Below the pieces are notes generated by a model. The model ran no database searches and was not told where the DNA came from. It worked only from the letters and a program-made list of their open reading frames with translations. Both the position numbers and the translations under genes were made by a program. A stretch of DNA of 54,811 bases, from NCBI RefSeq assembly GCF_946902915.1, contig NZ_CAMPPY010000009.1, positions 1 through 54,811 of the forward strand. The letters run 5' to 3'. Below are positions 1-8,593 of this stretch, one piece after another. This DNA is from Streptococcus sp. Marseille-Q5986 (GTDB lineage Bacteria > Bacillota > Bacilli > Lactobacillales > Streptococcaceae). Position 1 is the first letter of the stretch. Every line of letters starts with the position of its first letter.

Positions 1-120
1 GATACCTTATCTGCTATCCATTTAGGAACTCCTAACTTAAGCAATCCCCACAATCGTCTAGATTTCTTCTTCCATTGCTTCTAAATAATCACTCGTAGGC
101 GAGTACGCAAGCGCTCATGA
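1..120 (-). pseudogene. Fragment of group II intron maturase (X domain)
   Basis: The minus-strand frame reads HERLRTRLRVII, stop, KQWKKKSRRLW, then GLLKLGVPKWIADKV to the edge. This is the maturase-domain signature of intron-encoded proteins (RxRxxIWKQWKxxxxRxxxLxKLG), with a TAG stop exactly where the conserved Trp (TGG) should be. No reverse-transcriptase domain precedes it; the upstream 400 bases are intron RNA sequence. The frame is therefore a decayed, internally deleted copy. The C-terminus continues off the left edge. Confidence 0.6.
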
Positions 121-563
121 GACCTCACGGGATAAGTCGTACATTTTTCCTCGTTTATACAAGATATGAGGACATTAAAAGGTTACAGTGAAAATAGGAA
201 ATCTGACGCAGAGTCTTTAGACTCTAGGAAGATTTATCTTTTTCACACAAACCTTAGTCCGAATTCAATTACTCTCGTGATTTACGTATATAGGTTACGA
301 CTACCTTTTTGGACTTTAGAGTTTGAAGCCCCCTTATCCGCTATATACGCCTTACTATCACGTTCCTGTTCGTAGAGCCACGATTTCGCTATCCCTTCCT
401 CTGACGATTCTTATTTCCAGCGTCAGACTTAAAACGGTCTATCCCCAGACCGTTTTAATCCGCTACCTCACGATAGTCAGGCTTGGGAATCGCTATTGGT
501 TTCACCGGTAGCGGGTGCCCACGGAGGACTTACACCTCAGATGCACGACATGCCCGTCGTACG
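1..563 (-). mobile_element. Group II intron remnant, class C-like, 5' part
   Basis: Read on the minus strand from 563 downward, the sequence begins GTACGACGGGCATGTCGTGC and is followed by GAGGTGTAAGTCCTC. This matches the domain I start of class C group II introns (GUGYG, then GGCAUG..GUGCA, then a GAGGUG..AGUCCUC hairpin). Further on, GGAACGTGATAGTAAGG and CTTATCCCGTGAGGTCT resemble later domain I and domain III segments. The element starts two or three bases after the U-tract of the phoH terminator, which is the preferred target of class C introns. The third base is A where the consensus has G, so splicing may be impaired. The reverse-transcriptase palm and fingers are missing and only a maturase-like piece follows. 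The 3' end lies beyond the left edge. Intron identity is fairly secure; subclass is inferred from the site and 5' motif. Confidence 0.7.
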
Positions 564-600
564 TAAAAAAAGAGCAGTTCACATCTGAACTGCTTTTTTT
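564..600 (-). terminator. Intrinsic terminator of phoH
   Basis: An 8-bp perfect stem (574-581 with 586-593, loop CATC) has an A run on the left and a T run on the right, so it could stop transcription both ways. On the minus strand it directly follows the phoH stop codon. The group II intron remnant starts at its U-tract. Confidence 0.85.
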
Positions 601-601
601 G

Positions 602-1588
602 CTATTCTGTCTCTTCCTTCTTTTCTTCATTTTTAACTGGAGCTGGTTCATAAGCTCGGATAATTTGAGCGACAACTGGGTGGCGAACCACATCCTTGGC
701 TGAAAAATGAACAAAGTCGATTTGGTGAATGTTCTTGAGCTTTTCTTGGGCATCAATCAAACCGGACTTGACATTACGCGGCAGGTCAATCTGACTGATA
801 TCTCCATTGACAATCATCTTCGAATTAAATCCTAAACGAGTCAGGAACATCTTCATCTGCATGATGGTCGTATTTTGTGCCTCATCGAGAATGACAAAAG
901 CATCGTCCAAGGTCCGACCACGCATGTAAGCAAGGGGCGCAATTTCGATAATCTCACGCTCCATAAGACGAGTCGTTTGGTCTTTGCCGAGAATCTGATA
1001 CAAGGCATCATAAACTGGTCGAAGATAAGGATCCACCTTCTCCTTGAGATCACCCGGAAGAAAACCTAGACTCTCTCCTGCCTCCACTGCTGGACGAGTC
1101 AGGATAATCCGCTTGACTTGCCCACGTTTAAGGGCAGTCACTGCCAAGGTCACTGCAAGAAAGGTCTTCCCTGTCCCTGCAGGCCCAATTCCAAAGGTCA
1201 CATCATGCTGTTTGACACTGTCCACATAAAGCTTTTGACCCAAGGTTTTGACACGAATAGGCTTCCCTGTATTGTCCTTGATAATTTCTTCTTCGTAAAG
1301 GGCGACAAACTTATCAATTTCATCGTTTTTGACCATACTAATCGCAGTCACCACATCTGGCGTACCAACCGTCATCCCACGGTTCACCAAGACCATCAAA
1401 GATTGGATAACCTGACGAGCTTCCTCGCAAGCAGACTCTTCTCCCAAAACCTGGACAATCTCCGTACGAGCATGAATGACAACATCAAGCTCTTCTTCCA
1501 TCAAACGAAGATGGCGCTCATTGGAACCAAAAAGATGAAACAGGTCATCAGGATGACTCAGTTGAATGTCTATTGAATGTTCCTTCAA
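602..1588 (-). CDS. phoH: PhoH-like ATPase
   Basis: A 328-residue PhoH/YbeZ-family protein, a cytoplasmic P-loop ATPase related to the helicase part of RecD-like proteins and thought to act in RNA metabolism. The N-terminal third resembles the KH-like lead-in of the family. Walker A GPAGTGKT lies at about 135-142 and Walker B VILDEAQN about 75 residues later; the Glu-rich tail is typical of streptococcal copies. The start codon is TTG, chosen because GAGAGG lies 8 bases upstream. An extended -10 (TGcTATAAT) is 35 bases upstream, so the gene probably has its own transcript, closed by the hairpin at 564-600. The precise substrate of PhoH proteins is unknown. Confidence 0.93.
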   Translation of the reverse strand: MKEHSIDIQLSHPDDLFHLFGSNERHLRLMEEELDVVIHARTEIVQVLGEESACEEARQVIQSLMVLVNRGMTVGTPDVVTAISMVKNDEIDKFVALYEEEIIKDNTGKPIRVKTLGQKLYVDSVKQHDVTFGIGPAGTGKTFLAVTLAVTALKRGQVKRIILTRPAVEAGESLGFLPGDLKEKVDPYLRPVYDALYQILGKDQTTRLMEREIIEIAPLAYMRGRTLDDAFVILDEAQNTTIMQMKMFLTRLGFNSKMIVNGDISQIDLPRNVKSGLIDAQEKLKNIHQIDFVHFSAKDVVRHPVVAQIIRAYEPAPVKNEEKKEETE

Positions 1589-1619
1589 ATAAAGAACCTC
1601 TCTAATCCGTTTATTTCTT

Positions 1620-1628
1620 TTTATTATA
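1620..1628 (-). promoter_or_regulatory. Extended -10 promoter of phoH
   Basis: Minus strand TGcTATAAT; the TATAAT hexamer is 1623-1628. It lies about 35 bases before the TTG start of phoH. No strong -35 box is visible, as is usual for extended -10 promoters. Confidence 0.6.
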
Positions 1629-1668
1629 GCAAAGAGAACAATAAAATACTAGCCTCATCTCATTGTCT

Positions 1669-1884
1669 CTAGTGTTCTAAGTATTCTTGCCAGATGGCGT
1701 CAAAGTCTCCTAGGTTGAAAGAGAAACTAGCATGCTCCTCCAAAAAGCGACTCACCTCATCAAAATCATCCGTGTGTTTTGGGAAGGCTGACTCCTCAAA
1801 AGAGAGGTCTGCCAAGATAGCTTTGGGACTGTTACTTTTAGGATTGCGCTCGGTCATGAGCCAAGTGTAAAATGATTTTCTCAT
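1669..1884 (-). CDS. YozE family small protein (UPF0346)
   Basis: A 71-residue acidic protein starting [15 protein letters not shown] and ending in [10 protein letters not shown]. This pattern of aromatic residues ([14 protein letters not shown]) is characteristic of the YozE SAM-like fold family, small cytoplasmic helical proteins of Firmicutes without a firm function. It starts eight bases after the cvfB stop, with AGGGTG as a ribosome site, and is probably translated from the cvfB transcript. Family assignment is confident; no function can be given. Confidence 0.85.
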   Translation of the reverse strand: MRKSFYTWLMTERNPKSNSPKAILADLSFEESAFPKHTDDFDEVSRFLEEHASFSFNLGDFDAIWQEYLEH

Positions 1885-1892
1885 ATGTCACC

Positions 1893-2747
1893 CTAGATCA
1901 ACTCAGTCCCAAACTGGTCTTGTTTGATTTTGCCAGCCTTCATCAAGCCCCCGAGTGCTTTCTTGAACTGACCTTTAGAAATACCAAAGGTTGCCTTGAT
2001 GTCGTCTGGAGATGACTTGTCATTTAAGGTCATGAAACCGCCATTGCTTTCCAAATAAGTCAAAATCATCTGAGCATCGTTTTCCAACATTTCAAAGGAG
2101 CGTGGTTTGAGGGAGAGGTTCAGAGTGCGATCCACTTCACGGAACCCAATAACGCGCGCATCTAAAACTTGACCCAAACGTGGCTCTGCGTAACGCTCAC
2201 TTGGGTGGATAAAGCCAAGCATGTTATTTTCTGGTAGGTAAACAAAGGTTCCTGACAGCTTGAGGCGGTAAACAATGGCTGGCCAGTTTTGGTTCTGCAT
2301 GTTGTTGTAGGCAGGACGAGCCAAACGTTGGAAGTCTTCTTGATAAGCCAAGAGGCCCCAGATACGGTCTTTCTTGTCCACCTCAAGACGGATGTAGAGT
2401 TGGTCGCCCTTCTTAGGCCAGAGTTCCTTGAGCTCTGGAAGGATATCGAGTGACACTACGATTTCCTTGTCAGGTAGGCCTGTATCCACAAAGACACCCA
2501 AGTCCTTGCGTACTTCTGTGACACGACCCCATCCAAATTGGTCCTGAGTGGCAGTCACTTCTAGAGTTGTCAATCGGAGTTTTTGCTTCATATCCGTGTA
2601 GGCAAAACCTTTGACCGTATCCCCTACTGTATGTTGACCTTCTTCCTTAGCAAGAGCATAGGTTTGACCATCCTTTTGCACAAAGTAAAAACGGTCGTTT
2701 TCATCGATGATCAGTCCAACGATAAAACTTGCAAGATTTGTATTCAT
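1893..2747 (-). CDS. cvfB: CvfB family S1-like RNA-binding protein
   Basis: A 284-residue protein with successive S1-like beta-barrel segments and a C-terminal winged-helix part (about 225-284, containing SPDDIKATFGISKGQFKKAL). This is the layout of CvfB (YitL), an RNA-binding regulator of virulence factor production in staphylococci. The segment VTEVRKDLGVFVDTGLPDKE is a typical S1 motif. The frame is open 13 codons further upstream, but the ATG at 2745-2747 has AAGGA six bases before it and gives MNTNLASFIVG, the family N-terminus. It follows frr after a hairpin that may act as a partial terminator. Confidence 0.88.
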   Translation of the reverse strand: MNTNLASFIVGLIIDENDRFYFVQKDGQTYALAKEEGQHTVGDTVKGFAYTDMKQKLRLTTLEVTATQDQFGWGRVTEVRKDLGVFVDTGLPDKEIVVSLDILPELKELWPKKGDQLYIRLEVDKKDRIWGLLAYQEDFQRLARPAYNNMQNQNWPAIVYRLKLSGTFVYLPENNMLGFIHPSERYAEPRLGQVLDARVIGFREVDRTLNLSLKPRSFEMLENDAQMILTYLESNGGFMTLNDKSSPDDIKATFGISKGQFKKALGGLMKAGKIKQDQFGTELI

Positions 2748-2767
2748 ATTTCCTTCTTTCGAATAAA

Positions 2768-2792
2768 ACTCAGCCAGCAATGCCAACTGAGT
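2768..2792 (-). terminator. Hairpin between frr and cvfB
   Basis: Eleven base pairs including G-U pairs (2768-2778 with 2782-2792, three-base loop), then TTTATT on the minus strand. The U-tract is short and cvfB starts 20 bases later, so it may reduce rather than stop transcription. Confidence 0.55.
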
Positions 2793-2806
2793 TTTTCTGT
2801 TTATTT

Positions 2807-3364
2807 TTAGACTTCCAAAAGTTCTTTCTCTTTGTTGGCAGTCATGTCGTCGATGTGTTTGACAGCATCATCTGTTACTTTTTGAATATCTTTTTCAAGA
2901 GTCTTCAATTCGTCTTCAGTGATTTCTTTTGCTTTTTCTTGTTTCTTAGCTTCGTCCATAGCATCGCGACGGATATTGCGGACAGCCACTTTAGCATTCT
3001 CACCGACCTTCTTCACTTCTTTAGCAAGGTCACGACGAGTTTCTTCTGTAAGAGCTGGGATAACCAAACGAATAACAGAACCGTCGTTAGCTGGTGTGAT
3101 ACCAAGATCAGAAGCGTTCAAGGCACGTTCGATGTCTTTCAATGAAGACTTGTCAAATGGTGTTACCAACAAAACACGTGCTTCTGGAATCGTAATTGAA
3201 GCGATTTGGTTAAGAGGAGTTTCTACTCCATAGTATTCTACATGTACACGGTCAAGCAAGCTTGCATTGGCACGACCGGCACGGATACCACCAAATTCAC
3301 GAGCAAGTGATTGGTGAGACTGGGTCATTCTCTCTTTAGCTTTTTCAATAATTGCGTTAGCCAT
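2807..3364 (-). CDS. frr: Ribosome recycling factor
   Basis: A 185-residue RRF, the full family length, which with EF-G splits the post-termination ribosome. Recognisable parts are the N-terminal helix ([20 protein letters not shown]), the hinge with [13 protein letters not shown], the beta domain with PLNQIASI and VTPFDKSSL, and the long C-terminal helices with [12 protein letters not shown]. It lies 8 bases after pyrH, the usual pyrH-frr pair of Firmicutes. Start ATG with an AAGAAAG ribosome site. Confidence 0.97.
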   Translation of the reverse strand: MANAIIEKAKERMTQSHQSLAREFGGIRAGRANASLLDRVHVEYYGVETPLNQIASITIPEARVLLVTPFDKSSLKDIERALNASDLGITPANDGSVIRLVIPALTEETRRDLAKEVKKVGENAKVAVRNIRRDAMDEAKKQEKAKEITEDELKTLEKDIQKVTDDAVKHIDDMTANKEKELLEV

Positions 3365-3372
3365 AATCTTTC

Positions 3373-4110
3373 TTATTCCTTTTCTTCGATATTATTTGAA
3401 ACTGTTGTTCCGATATTTTCACCAAATACGACACGTTTAATGTTGCCTGGTTGGTTCATGTTGAAGACAACCAAGTCAATGTCGTTATCCATTGAGAGGG
3501 TTGAAGCAGTTGAGTCCATGATACGAAGACCTTTGTTGATAACATCACGGTGGGTCAATTCTTCCAACTTAACGGCTGTCTTGTCTTTCTTAGGATCGGC
3601 ATTGTAAACACCGTCTACGCCATTTTTAGCCATAAGGATGGCATCCGCTTCGATTTCAGCCGCACGAAGAGCCGCTGTTGTATCTGTTGAGAAGTAAGGT
3701 GAACCAATTCCGGCACCAAAGATAACGATACGGCCTTTTTCAAGATGACGAAGGGCACGTCCACGGACGTAAGGTTCTGCCACTTGTTGCATAGCAATGG
3801 CTGTTTGCACTCGCGTATCGACACCAACTTGTTGCAATGAATCTGCCATCACAAGAGCATTCATAACGGTCCCAAGCATTCCAGTGTAATCTGCCTGAAC
3901 ACGGTCCATTCCTGCTTCTGCAGCAGGTTCTCCACGCCAGAGATTTCCTCCACCGATAACAAGGGCAATTTCGATACCTAAGCTATGAACTTCTTGAATC
4001 TCTTTTGCGATTGTTTGAACTGTTTGGATATCAATCCCTACGCCTCGTTCACCGGCAAGGGCTTCACCTGATAACTTGATTAAAATACGTTTGTACTTGG
4101 GATTCGCCAT
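3373..4110 (-). CDS. pyrH: UMP kinase
   Basis: A 245-residue hexameric UMP kinase of the amino-acid kinase fold, converting UMP to UDP with ATP for RNA, DNA and wall precursors. Conserved pieces are [10 protein letters not shown] (phosphate binding), [23 protein letters not shown] and the Asp-rich nucleotide site [21 protein letters not shown]. An in-frame GTG lies two codons earlier, but AAGGAG is seven bases from the ATG at 4108-4110 and only one from the GTG, so ATG is used. First gene of pyrH-frr, with a promoter about 30 bases upstream. Confidence 0.96.
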   Translation of the reverse strand: MANPKYKRILIKLSGEALAGERGVGIDIQTVQTIAKEIQEVHSLGIEIALVIGGGNLWRGEPAAEAGMDRVQADYTGMLGTVMNALVMADSLQQVGVDTRVQTAIAMQQVAEPYVRGRALRHLEKGRIVIFGAGIGSPYFSTDTTAALRAAEIEADAILMAKNGVDGVYNADPKKDKTAVKLEELTHRDVINKGLRIMDSTASTLSMDNDIDLVVFNMNQPGNIKRVVFGENIGTTVSNNIEEKE

Positions 4111-4137
4111 TTTCACTCTCCTTTTTTTATCCTACCT

Positions 4138-4146
4138 ATTTTATCA
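4138..4146 (-). promoter_or_regulatory. Extended -10 promoter of pyrH-frr
   Basis: Minus strand TGaTAAAAT, with the hexamer at 4138-4143, about 28 bases before the pyrH start. No clear -35. Confidence 0.5.
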
Positions 4147-4193
4147 CAATTTCTAAGATTTTTATAGTATCATGAGCAATTCTTTCAAAAAAA

Positions 4194-5528
4194 TTAGACC
4201 GTTAAAAATTCCTCTAAGTCGCCAAGAGCACGCTCTGCAATTTTTTCATAACGAGCCTTCTTATCACGAATACGCTCGCCTTCCAACTCCTTGATGATTC
4301 CAAAATTGACATTCATTGGTTGGAAATGTTTGCTGTCCGCATGGGTGATGTAATGAGCTAAGCTTCCAATCGCTGTTGTTTCTGGGAAAATAGCCTCGCT
4401 TTCTCCCTTGAAGAGACGAACCGCGTTAACTCCCGCAACCAAGCCTGACGCTGCGGACTCAACATAGCCTTCCACACCCGTCATTTGACCAGCAAAGAAG
4501 AGGTTTGGCTGTTTCTTGGAACGATAGGTTTGCTCAAGAAGATTTGGTGAATCCATGTAAGAATTGCGGTGCATGACACCATAGCGAACAAACTCCGCAT
4601 TTTCAAGACCTGGAATCATTTGGAAGACACGCTTTTGTTCTCCCCATTTGAGGTGGGTTTGGAAACCAACAATATTATAGAGACTACCAGCTGCATTGTC
4701 CTGACGAAGCTGAACCACCGCATAAGGTGTTTTGAAATCGCCATCACGAGGTCCTGTGTAGTCGTCTGGATACTCAAGACCGACTGGTTTCATAGGGCCA
4801 TAAAGCATGGTTTTAATACCTCGTTTGGCCATGACTTCGATTGGCATACATCCTTCAAAGTACTTTTCTTTTTCAAAAGAATTGAGCGGTGCTTCTTCCG
4901 CATTGACCAAGGCTTCATGGAAATCCATAAACTCTTGCTTGGTCATAGGGGCATTGAGGTAGGCCGCTTCTCCCTTATCATAACGAGATTTGAGATAAAC
5001 CTTACTCATATCGATAGTGTTGACGTCGATAATAGGCGCTGCCGCATCATAGAAATAGAATCCATCGCCGTCATTAAGGGCGTGAATCTTTTCAGCCAAA
5101 GCATCACTAGTCAAAGGACCAGTCGCCACAACTGTAATAACATCTGTTGGTAATTCTGTAATCTCATCACGCACTACTTCGATTAAGGGGTGGTTGGCAA
5201 CTTTTTCGGTTACCATTTGGGAGAAACCATCGCGGTCAACCGCAAGGGCTCCTCCAGCGGGAACACGTGTAGCTTCAGCAGATTCCAAGATAACAGAACC
5301 CAAGCGACGCATTTCTTCCTTGAGGAGACCCACTGCATTTGTCAAAGCATCCCCACGAAGAGAATTGGAACAAACCAACTCAGCAAAATTGTCTGTTTTG
5401 TGCTGGGGTGTTGACTTGACACCACGCATTTCATAAAGTTTAACTGGAATACCACGCTCTGCGATTTGGTAGGCTGCTTCAGAACCTGCCAAACCAGCAC
5501 CGATAACATTGATATAAGATTGAGACAC
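4194..5528 (-). CDS. trmFO: tRNA (uracil-5-)-methyltransferase TrmFO, folate dependent
   Basis: A 444-residue FAD protein (formerly Gid) that makes ribothymidine at tRNA position 54 using methylenetetrahydrofolate. An N-terminal FAD Rossmann motif ([21 protein letters not shown]) and the family segments [20 protein letters not shown] and [14 protein letters not shown] [11 protein letters not shown] are present. The C-terminal part carries [17 protein letters not shown]. The chosen start is GTG at 5526-5528, 10 bases after AGAGG; it gives [10 protein letters not shown], the family start and length. The upstream open codons lack a ribosome site. The gene is preceded by a 105-bp inverted-repeat element that its mRNA would carry as leader. 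Confidence 0.93.
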   Translation of the reverse strand: MSQSYINVIGAGLAGSEAAYQIAERGIPVKLYEMRGVKSTPQHKTDNFAELVCSNSLRGDALTNAVGLLKEEMRRLGSVILESAEATRVPAGGALAVDRDGFSQMVTEKVANHPLIEVVRDEITELPTDVITVVATGPLTSDALAEKIHALNDGDGFYFYDAAAPIIDVNTIDMSKVYLKSRYDKGEAAYLNAPMTKQEFMDFHEALVNAEEAPLNSFEKEKYFEGCMPIEVMAKRGIKTMLYGPMKPVGLEYPDDYTGPRDGDFKTPYAVVQLRQDNAAGSLYNIVGFQTHLKWGEQKRVFQMIPGLENAEFVRYGVMHRNSYMDSPNLLEQTYRSKKQPNLFFAGQMTGVEGYVESAASGLVAGVNAVRLFKGESEAIFPETTAIGSLAHYITHADSKHFQPMNVNFGIIKELEGERIRDKKARYEKIAERALGDLEEFLTV

Positions 5529-5544
5529 GACACTAATACCTCTT

Positions 5545-5649
5545 TGGGAGTGTGAAAACAAATTTCACATTGAAAAAGCCAATCGGACTTAAGAGCTTTC
5601 GAATTTCTTGGCTCAGGCTGAAAAAGTCCCCCAGACTTTTTCACTCCCA
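5545..5649 (-). repeat. 105-bp inverted-repeat element upstream of trmFO
   Basis: The ends TGGGAGTGTGAAAA (5545-5558) and TTTTTCACTCCCA (5637-5649) are inverted repeats. Inside lie a perfect stem TGAAAAAGTC/GACTTTTTCA (about 5619-5643) and a second stem AGCCAA/TTGGCT. The minus-strand RNA could fold as a closing helix with two branches ending next to the trmFO ribosome site. It could be a small non-autonomous insertion (MITE) or a structured leader. I do not recognise it as a named element. Confidence 0.5.
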
Positions 5650-5684
5650 CAAATCTTTCTAATTTTTTCTTCTACTAGTATAAC

Positions 5685-5712
5685 AAAAAAAGGGAAGAAG
5701 GCAAACTTCCCT
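5685..5712 (-). terminator. Terminator of the tmk-holB-yabA-rsmI operon
   Basis: Stem AGGGAAG/CTTCCCT (5691-5697 with 5706-5712) followed on the minus strand by seven T. It begins three bases after the rsmI stop. Confidence 0.85.
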
Positions 5713-5714
5713 GT

Positions 5715-6593
5715 TTAGTCATTTTCTTGATTTTCTTCCCAGTCATGGTAGGCAGCGTATAGCTGGCTTTTATTCCACTGGTAAATCTTAGCGACTTCCT
5801 TGATAGCTTGGTTTTTCTTCATTCCTTGCTGGATACGGGCTTGGATTTCTAAGAACAAGTCCTCCTCGGCTTTTTCCTCCACATCCTGACTGGCACCTTC
5901 AACAATGAAAAGGCATTCACCCTTGAGAGACGTTTCAGCAATGCTTTCCAATAACTCAGAAATGGTACCTCTTTGATATTCTTCATAGATTTTGGTCAAT
6001 TCCCTGACCAAGACGACCGAGCGGTCACCGTAGACTTCTAGCATATTTTCTAACGTATCTACCACACGATGGGGCGATTCATAGAAAATCTGAGTTTCAG
6101 GATAGCCTTTTTTTGAGTCGAAAAATTGCTTTTGCTGGCCTGATTTTCTCGGTAAGAAACCGTAAAAGATATGTGGCTGTGGCGCTAAACCACTGGCAAT
6201 CAAGGCAGAAATCCCTGCAGAGGCACCCGGAACTGTGACAACTGCAATCTCTTCCTCGATGGCTGCCTTGACTAAATCATGACCAGGGTCCGAGATGCTA
6301 GGCAGACCCGCATCAGAGACCTGAGCGATACTTTGTCCCGCCTTCAGAAAACCAATCAAATCAGGAATTTTTTCCTTGGCATTGTGCTCATGAAAACTAA
6401 TCTGCTTGGTAGAAATATCAAAATGTTTGAGCAAAAGCCCTGTATTGCGCGTATCCTCAGCAGCAATCCAATCCACTTCTTTCAAGGTCTGGATGGCGCG
6501 AAAGGTCATATCATCTAGATTTCCAATCGGTGTTGCCACTAGGTACAGCTTGCCATAGGGAGACTGCCCCTTAAAACTTTTTTGAATCTGCAT
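5715..6593 (-). CDS. rsmI: 16S rRNA (cytidine(1402)-2'-O)-methyltransferase
   Basis: A 292-residue member of the tetrapyrrole methylase fold that 2'-O-methylates C1402 in the ribosomal P site. Motifs are LYLVATPIGNLDDMTFRA, EDTRNTGLLLKHF, the SAM-site VSDAGLPSISDPG, VTVPGASAGISALIASG and FYGFLPRKSGQ. The ribosome site AGGGAG is six bases from the ATG. It follows yabA by two bases, the common yabA-rsmI arrangement in Firmicutes, and ends the operon that begins with tmk. Confidence 0.95.
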   Translation of the reverse strand: MQIQKSFKGQSPYGKLYLVATPIGNLDDMTFRAIQTLKEVDWIAAEDTRNTGLLLKHFDISTKQISFHEHNAKEKIPDLIGFLKAGQSIAQVSDAGLPSISDPGHDLVKAAIEEEIAVVTVPGASAGISALIASGLAPQPHIFYGFLPRKSGQQKQFFDSKKGYPETQIFYESPHRVVDTLENMLEVYGDRSVVLVRELTKIYEEYQRGTISELLESIAETSLKGECLFIVEGASQDVEEKAEEDLFLEIQARIQQGMKKNQAIKEVAKIYQWNKSQLYAAYHDWEENQEND

Positions 6594-6595
6594 GC

Positions 6596-6913
6596 CTACT
6601 CCCTGTATAACAACTCGTCACAGAACATACATTCCTCATCCTGCTCTCGACGTTGTCCATAAAAATCATTACAAACGTGAAATCCATCACGGTAAATGCG
6701 ACGAACACTTTCGCGAACATGCTTGGCCTTGACGGGGGCATCTGCTTCCACCTCACCTAAGCGTTCCCGCAACTTACTATTTTCCAAGCGAAGAGCTGTA
6801 TTTTCTTCTACTAGGCTCTTGAGATTCTTCTTGATGGCTTCCACATCGGCCAAGGTCACCAATAACTGTTGGGAAAAATCGTCCAGCGCGTCAAATAATT
6901 CTTTTTTGTCCAT
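6596..6913 (-). CDS. yabA: Replication initiation control protein YabA
   Basis: A 105-residue protein that in Bacillus binds DnaA and DnaN and limits re-initiation of replication. The N-terminal half is an amphipathic coiled coil (about 1-60, [17 protein letters not shown] then heptads). The C-terminus has the zinc-binding pattern HVCNDFYG...CMFCDELL (His, Cys, Cys, Cys). It sits between holB and rsmI, in an operon that also encodes the clamp-loader delta-prime subunit. Confidence 0.93.
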
Positions 6914-6952
6914 AAAACAGCCCTTTCCTTTCTTTATTGTTCATTTTTTAGT

Positions 6953-7843
6953 TTATATTTCTTTCAAGACCAGATATTCCATGGCATTTTGAAAGCTGAC
7001 ATTAGCTTGCCACATTTTTCTAGCTTCTAGTAAATCTTGTAGAATCATCCGCACTCTTGCTTGCAGAAGGTCCTGCCCACAGCGGACTTCAAGAATCCGT
7101 AAAATCTGATCTTGTTTTTCCTTGTCATCTGCCAAGCTAGCTAATTTGGCAACTTGCAAATAACTTTCTTTTTTCTTAGCTACTAACCGAGTCAGTAGGC
7201 GTTCACTTTCAGCGACCAAGGTCCAAAAACTTGCCTGATTTGCCAACTTCTCTGCTTCAGCGCGCGATTGACTAAACTGAGCTAGGAGAGTCGCTTTTTT
7301 CTTAACCATCCCCATTTGTTCTAAGATCAAGATGAGCTTTTCTTCTTGTTTTTTAAAGTAGAAAATCTGGGTCCGACTTCGGATGGTCGGTAAAATCTTT
7401 TCCTCATCGCTGGTCAAGAAGAAAATATACACCTCACTCTGGGGTTCTTCGATGACCTTGAGCAGAGAATTAGCTGCGTTGGGATGCATCTTCTCAGCTT
7501 GCTCGATAATAAAAACCTGTTGTTGGTTTTCAATCCCTGCTTGAGAAAACTGCCCCACCAATTCCCGAATCCGTTCTGTCTTAATGACCTGATTAACTGG
7601 CTTAATCAAAGTAACATCGGGAAACTCTCCCTGTTCAATCAGCTTACAATTTCGGCAGTTTTCACATGGCAACACGCCAACCTTATCTCTACAAAAGAGG
7701 CTCTTAGCTAGAAATTGAGCCATTTCCAAGCTTCCAAAAAAACCTGAAAAGAGATAGGTGTGATTGAGCTGGTCTTGTTCTAGGATACGGACAAAGCGCT
7801 CAAACTGGGCTGGTTGCCAAGCCTTTAGTTGATCTTGTTTCAT
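6953..7843 (-). CDS. holB: DNA polymerase III delta-prime subunit
   Basis: A 296-residue clamp-loader subunit. The N-terminus has the AAA+ fold but lacks a Walker A lysine ([18 protein letters not shown]), as expected for delta-prime. The zinc module has four cysteines ([19 protein letters not shown]). SLLKVIEEP and the modified SRC-like segment TIRSRTQ follow. The start overlaps the tmk stop by four bases (ATGA), indicating translational coupling. Confidence 0.93.
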   Translation of the reverse strand: MKQDQLKAWQPAQFERFVRILEQDQLNHTYLFSGFFGSLEMAQFLAKSLFCRDKVGVLPCENCRNCKLIEQGEFPDVTLIKPVNQVIKTERIRELVGQFSQAGIENQQQVFIIEQAEKMHPNAANSLLKVIEEPQSEVYIFFLTSDEEKILPTIRSRTQIFYFKKQEEKLILILEQMGMVKKKATLLAQFSQSRAEAEKLANQASFWTLVAESERLLTRLVAKKKESYLQVAKLASLADDKEKQDQILRILEVRCGQDLLQARVRMILQDLLEARKMWQANVSFQNAMEYLVLKEI

Positions 7844-8478
7844 TTGGCCAAGCCCATTCTGTCAAACAAGACAGCCTTGGTAATTTCCACAACTTGGTCC
7901 AAGGGGAGACTCGCATCAATCTTGACAATGCGATTTCCCTCTTTTTCCAGAAGAGAAAGATAGCCTTGACGGACTTTTTTGTGCAAGTCCAACCCTTCCA
8001 AGTCCAAACGATTGACCTCGCGATTGCTATTAGCAGCAATGCGAGCCAGTCCTTCTTCCACCTCGATGTCAAAATAGAGTGTCAAATCAGGTTTAAGACC
8101 ATCTGTCGCAAAGTGATTGAGCCAGTCAATGGCGTCAATATCCAAGCCACGACCAAATCCCTGATAGGCAACGGAACTATCGATGAAGCGGTCCATAATG
8201 ACCAACTTACCATCTTCAAGGGCAGGGAGAACTTTTTCCACCAAGTGCTGTCTGCGACTGGCGATATAGAGAAGGAGTTCTGTCTTCGCATCCATCTGAG
8301 TATGACTTGGGTCTAAAATCACTTCCCGAATCTTCTCCCCAATCAAGACTCCGCCAGGTTCACGGGTCGTCAGCACCTCTACCCCTTTTTCCTCTAAAAT
8401 TGGGAGCAGATCCTCTAAAACACTGGTCTTGCCTGCTCCCTCTGGTCCCTCAAGAGAGACTAAAAATCCTTTTGACAT
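7840..8478 (-). CDS. tmk: Thymidylate kinase
   Basis: A 212-residue dTMP kinase making dTDP. Motifs: P-loop [12 protein letters not shown] at about 8-19, TREPGG, the DRY-like catalytic segment [13 protein letters not shown], and a LID region with arginines ([13 protein letters not shown]). First gene of the tmk-holB-yabA-rsmI operon. Confidence 0.96.
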   Translation of the reverse strand: MSKGFLVSLEGPEGAGKTSVLEDLLPILEEKGVEVLTTREPGGVLIGEKIREVILDPSHTQMDAKTELLLYIASRRQHLVEKVLPALEDGKLVIMDRFIDSSVAYQGFGRGLDIDAIDWLNHFATDGLKPDLTLYFDIEVEEGLARIAANSNREVNRLDLEGLDLHKKVRQGYLSLLEKEGNRIVKIDASLPLDQVVEITKAVLFDRMGLAK

Positions 8479-8568
8479 GTCTAACTCATTTCTTTTTTAC
8501 TACTTCTATTCTATCAAAAAAATGGAGGTTTGTGACAATCTTTTTGTCTTCTCATTTCAACCACCATA

Positions 8569-8593
8569 AAAGAGGCAGTCAAAGCCACCTCTT
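8569..8593 (-). terminator. Possible terminator of proBAC
   Basis: AAGAGG...CCTCTT hairpin overlapping the proC stop codon, followed by TTTTATGG on the minus strand. A modest stem and U-tract; likely the end of proB-proA-proC. Confidence 0.5.

Noticed and set aside
502..756. Reading frame of 84 codons overlapping the intron and the phoH end
   Set aside because: It runs through the phoH terminator and lies in another frame of phoH; it is a shadow.
5529..5561. Longer trmFO start giving 11 extra residues
   Set aside because: No ribosome site for it; the GTG at 5526-5528 gives the family length and N-terminus.
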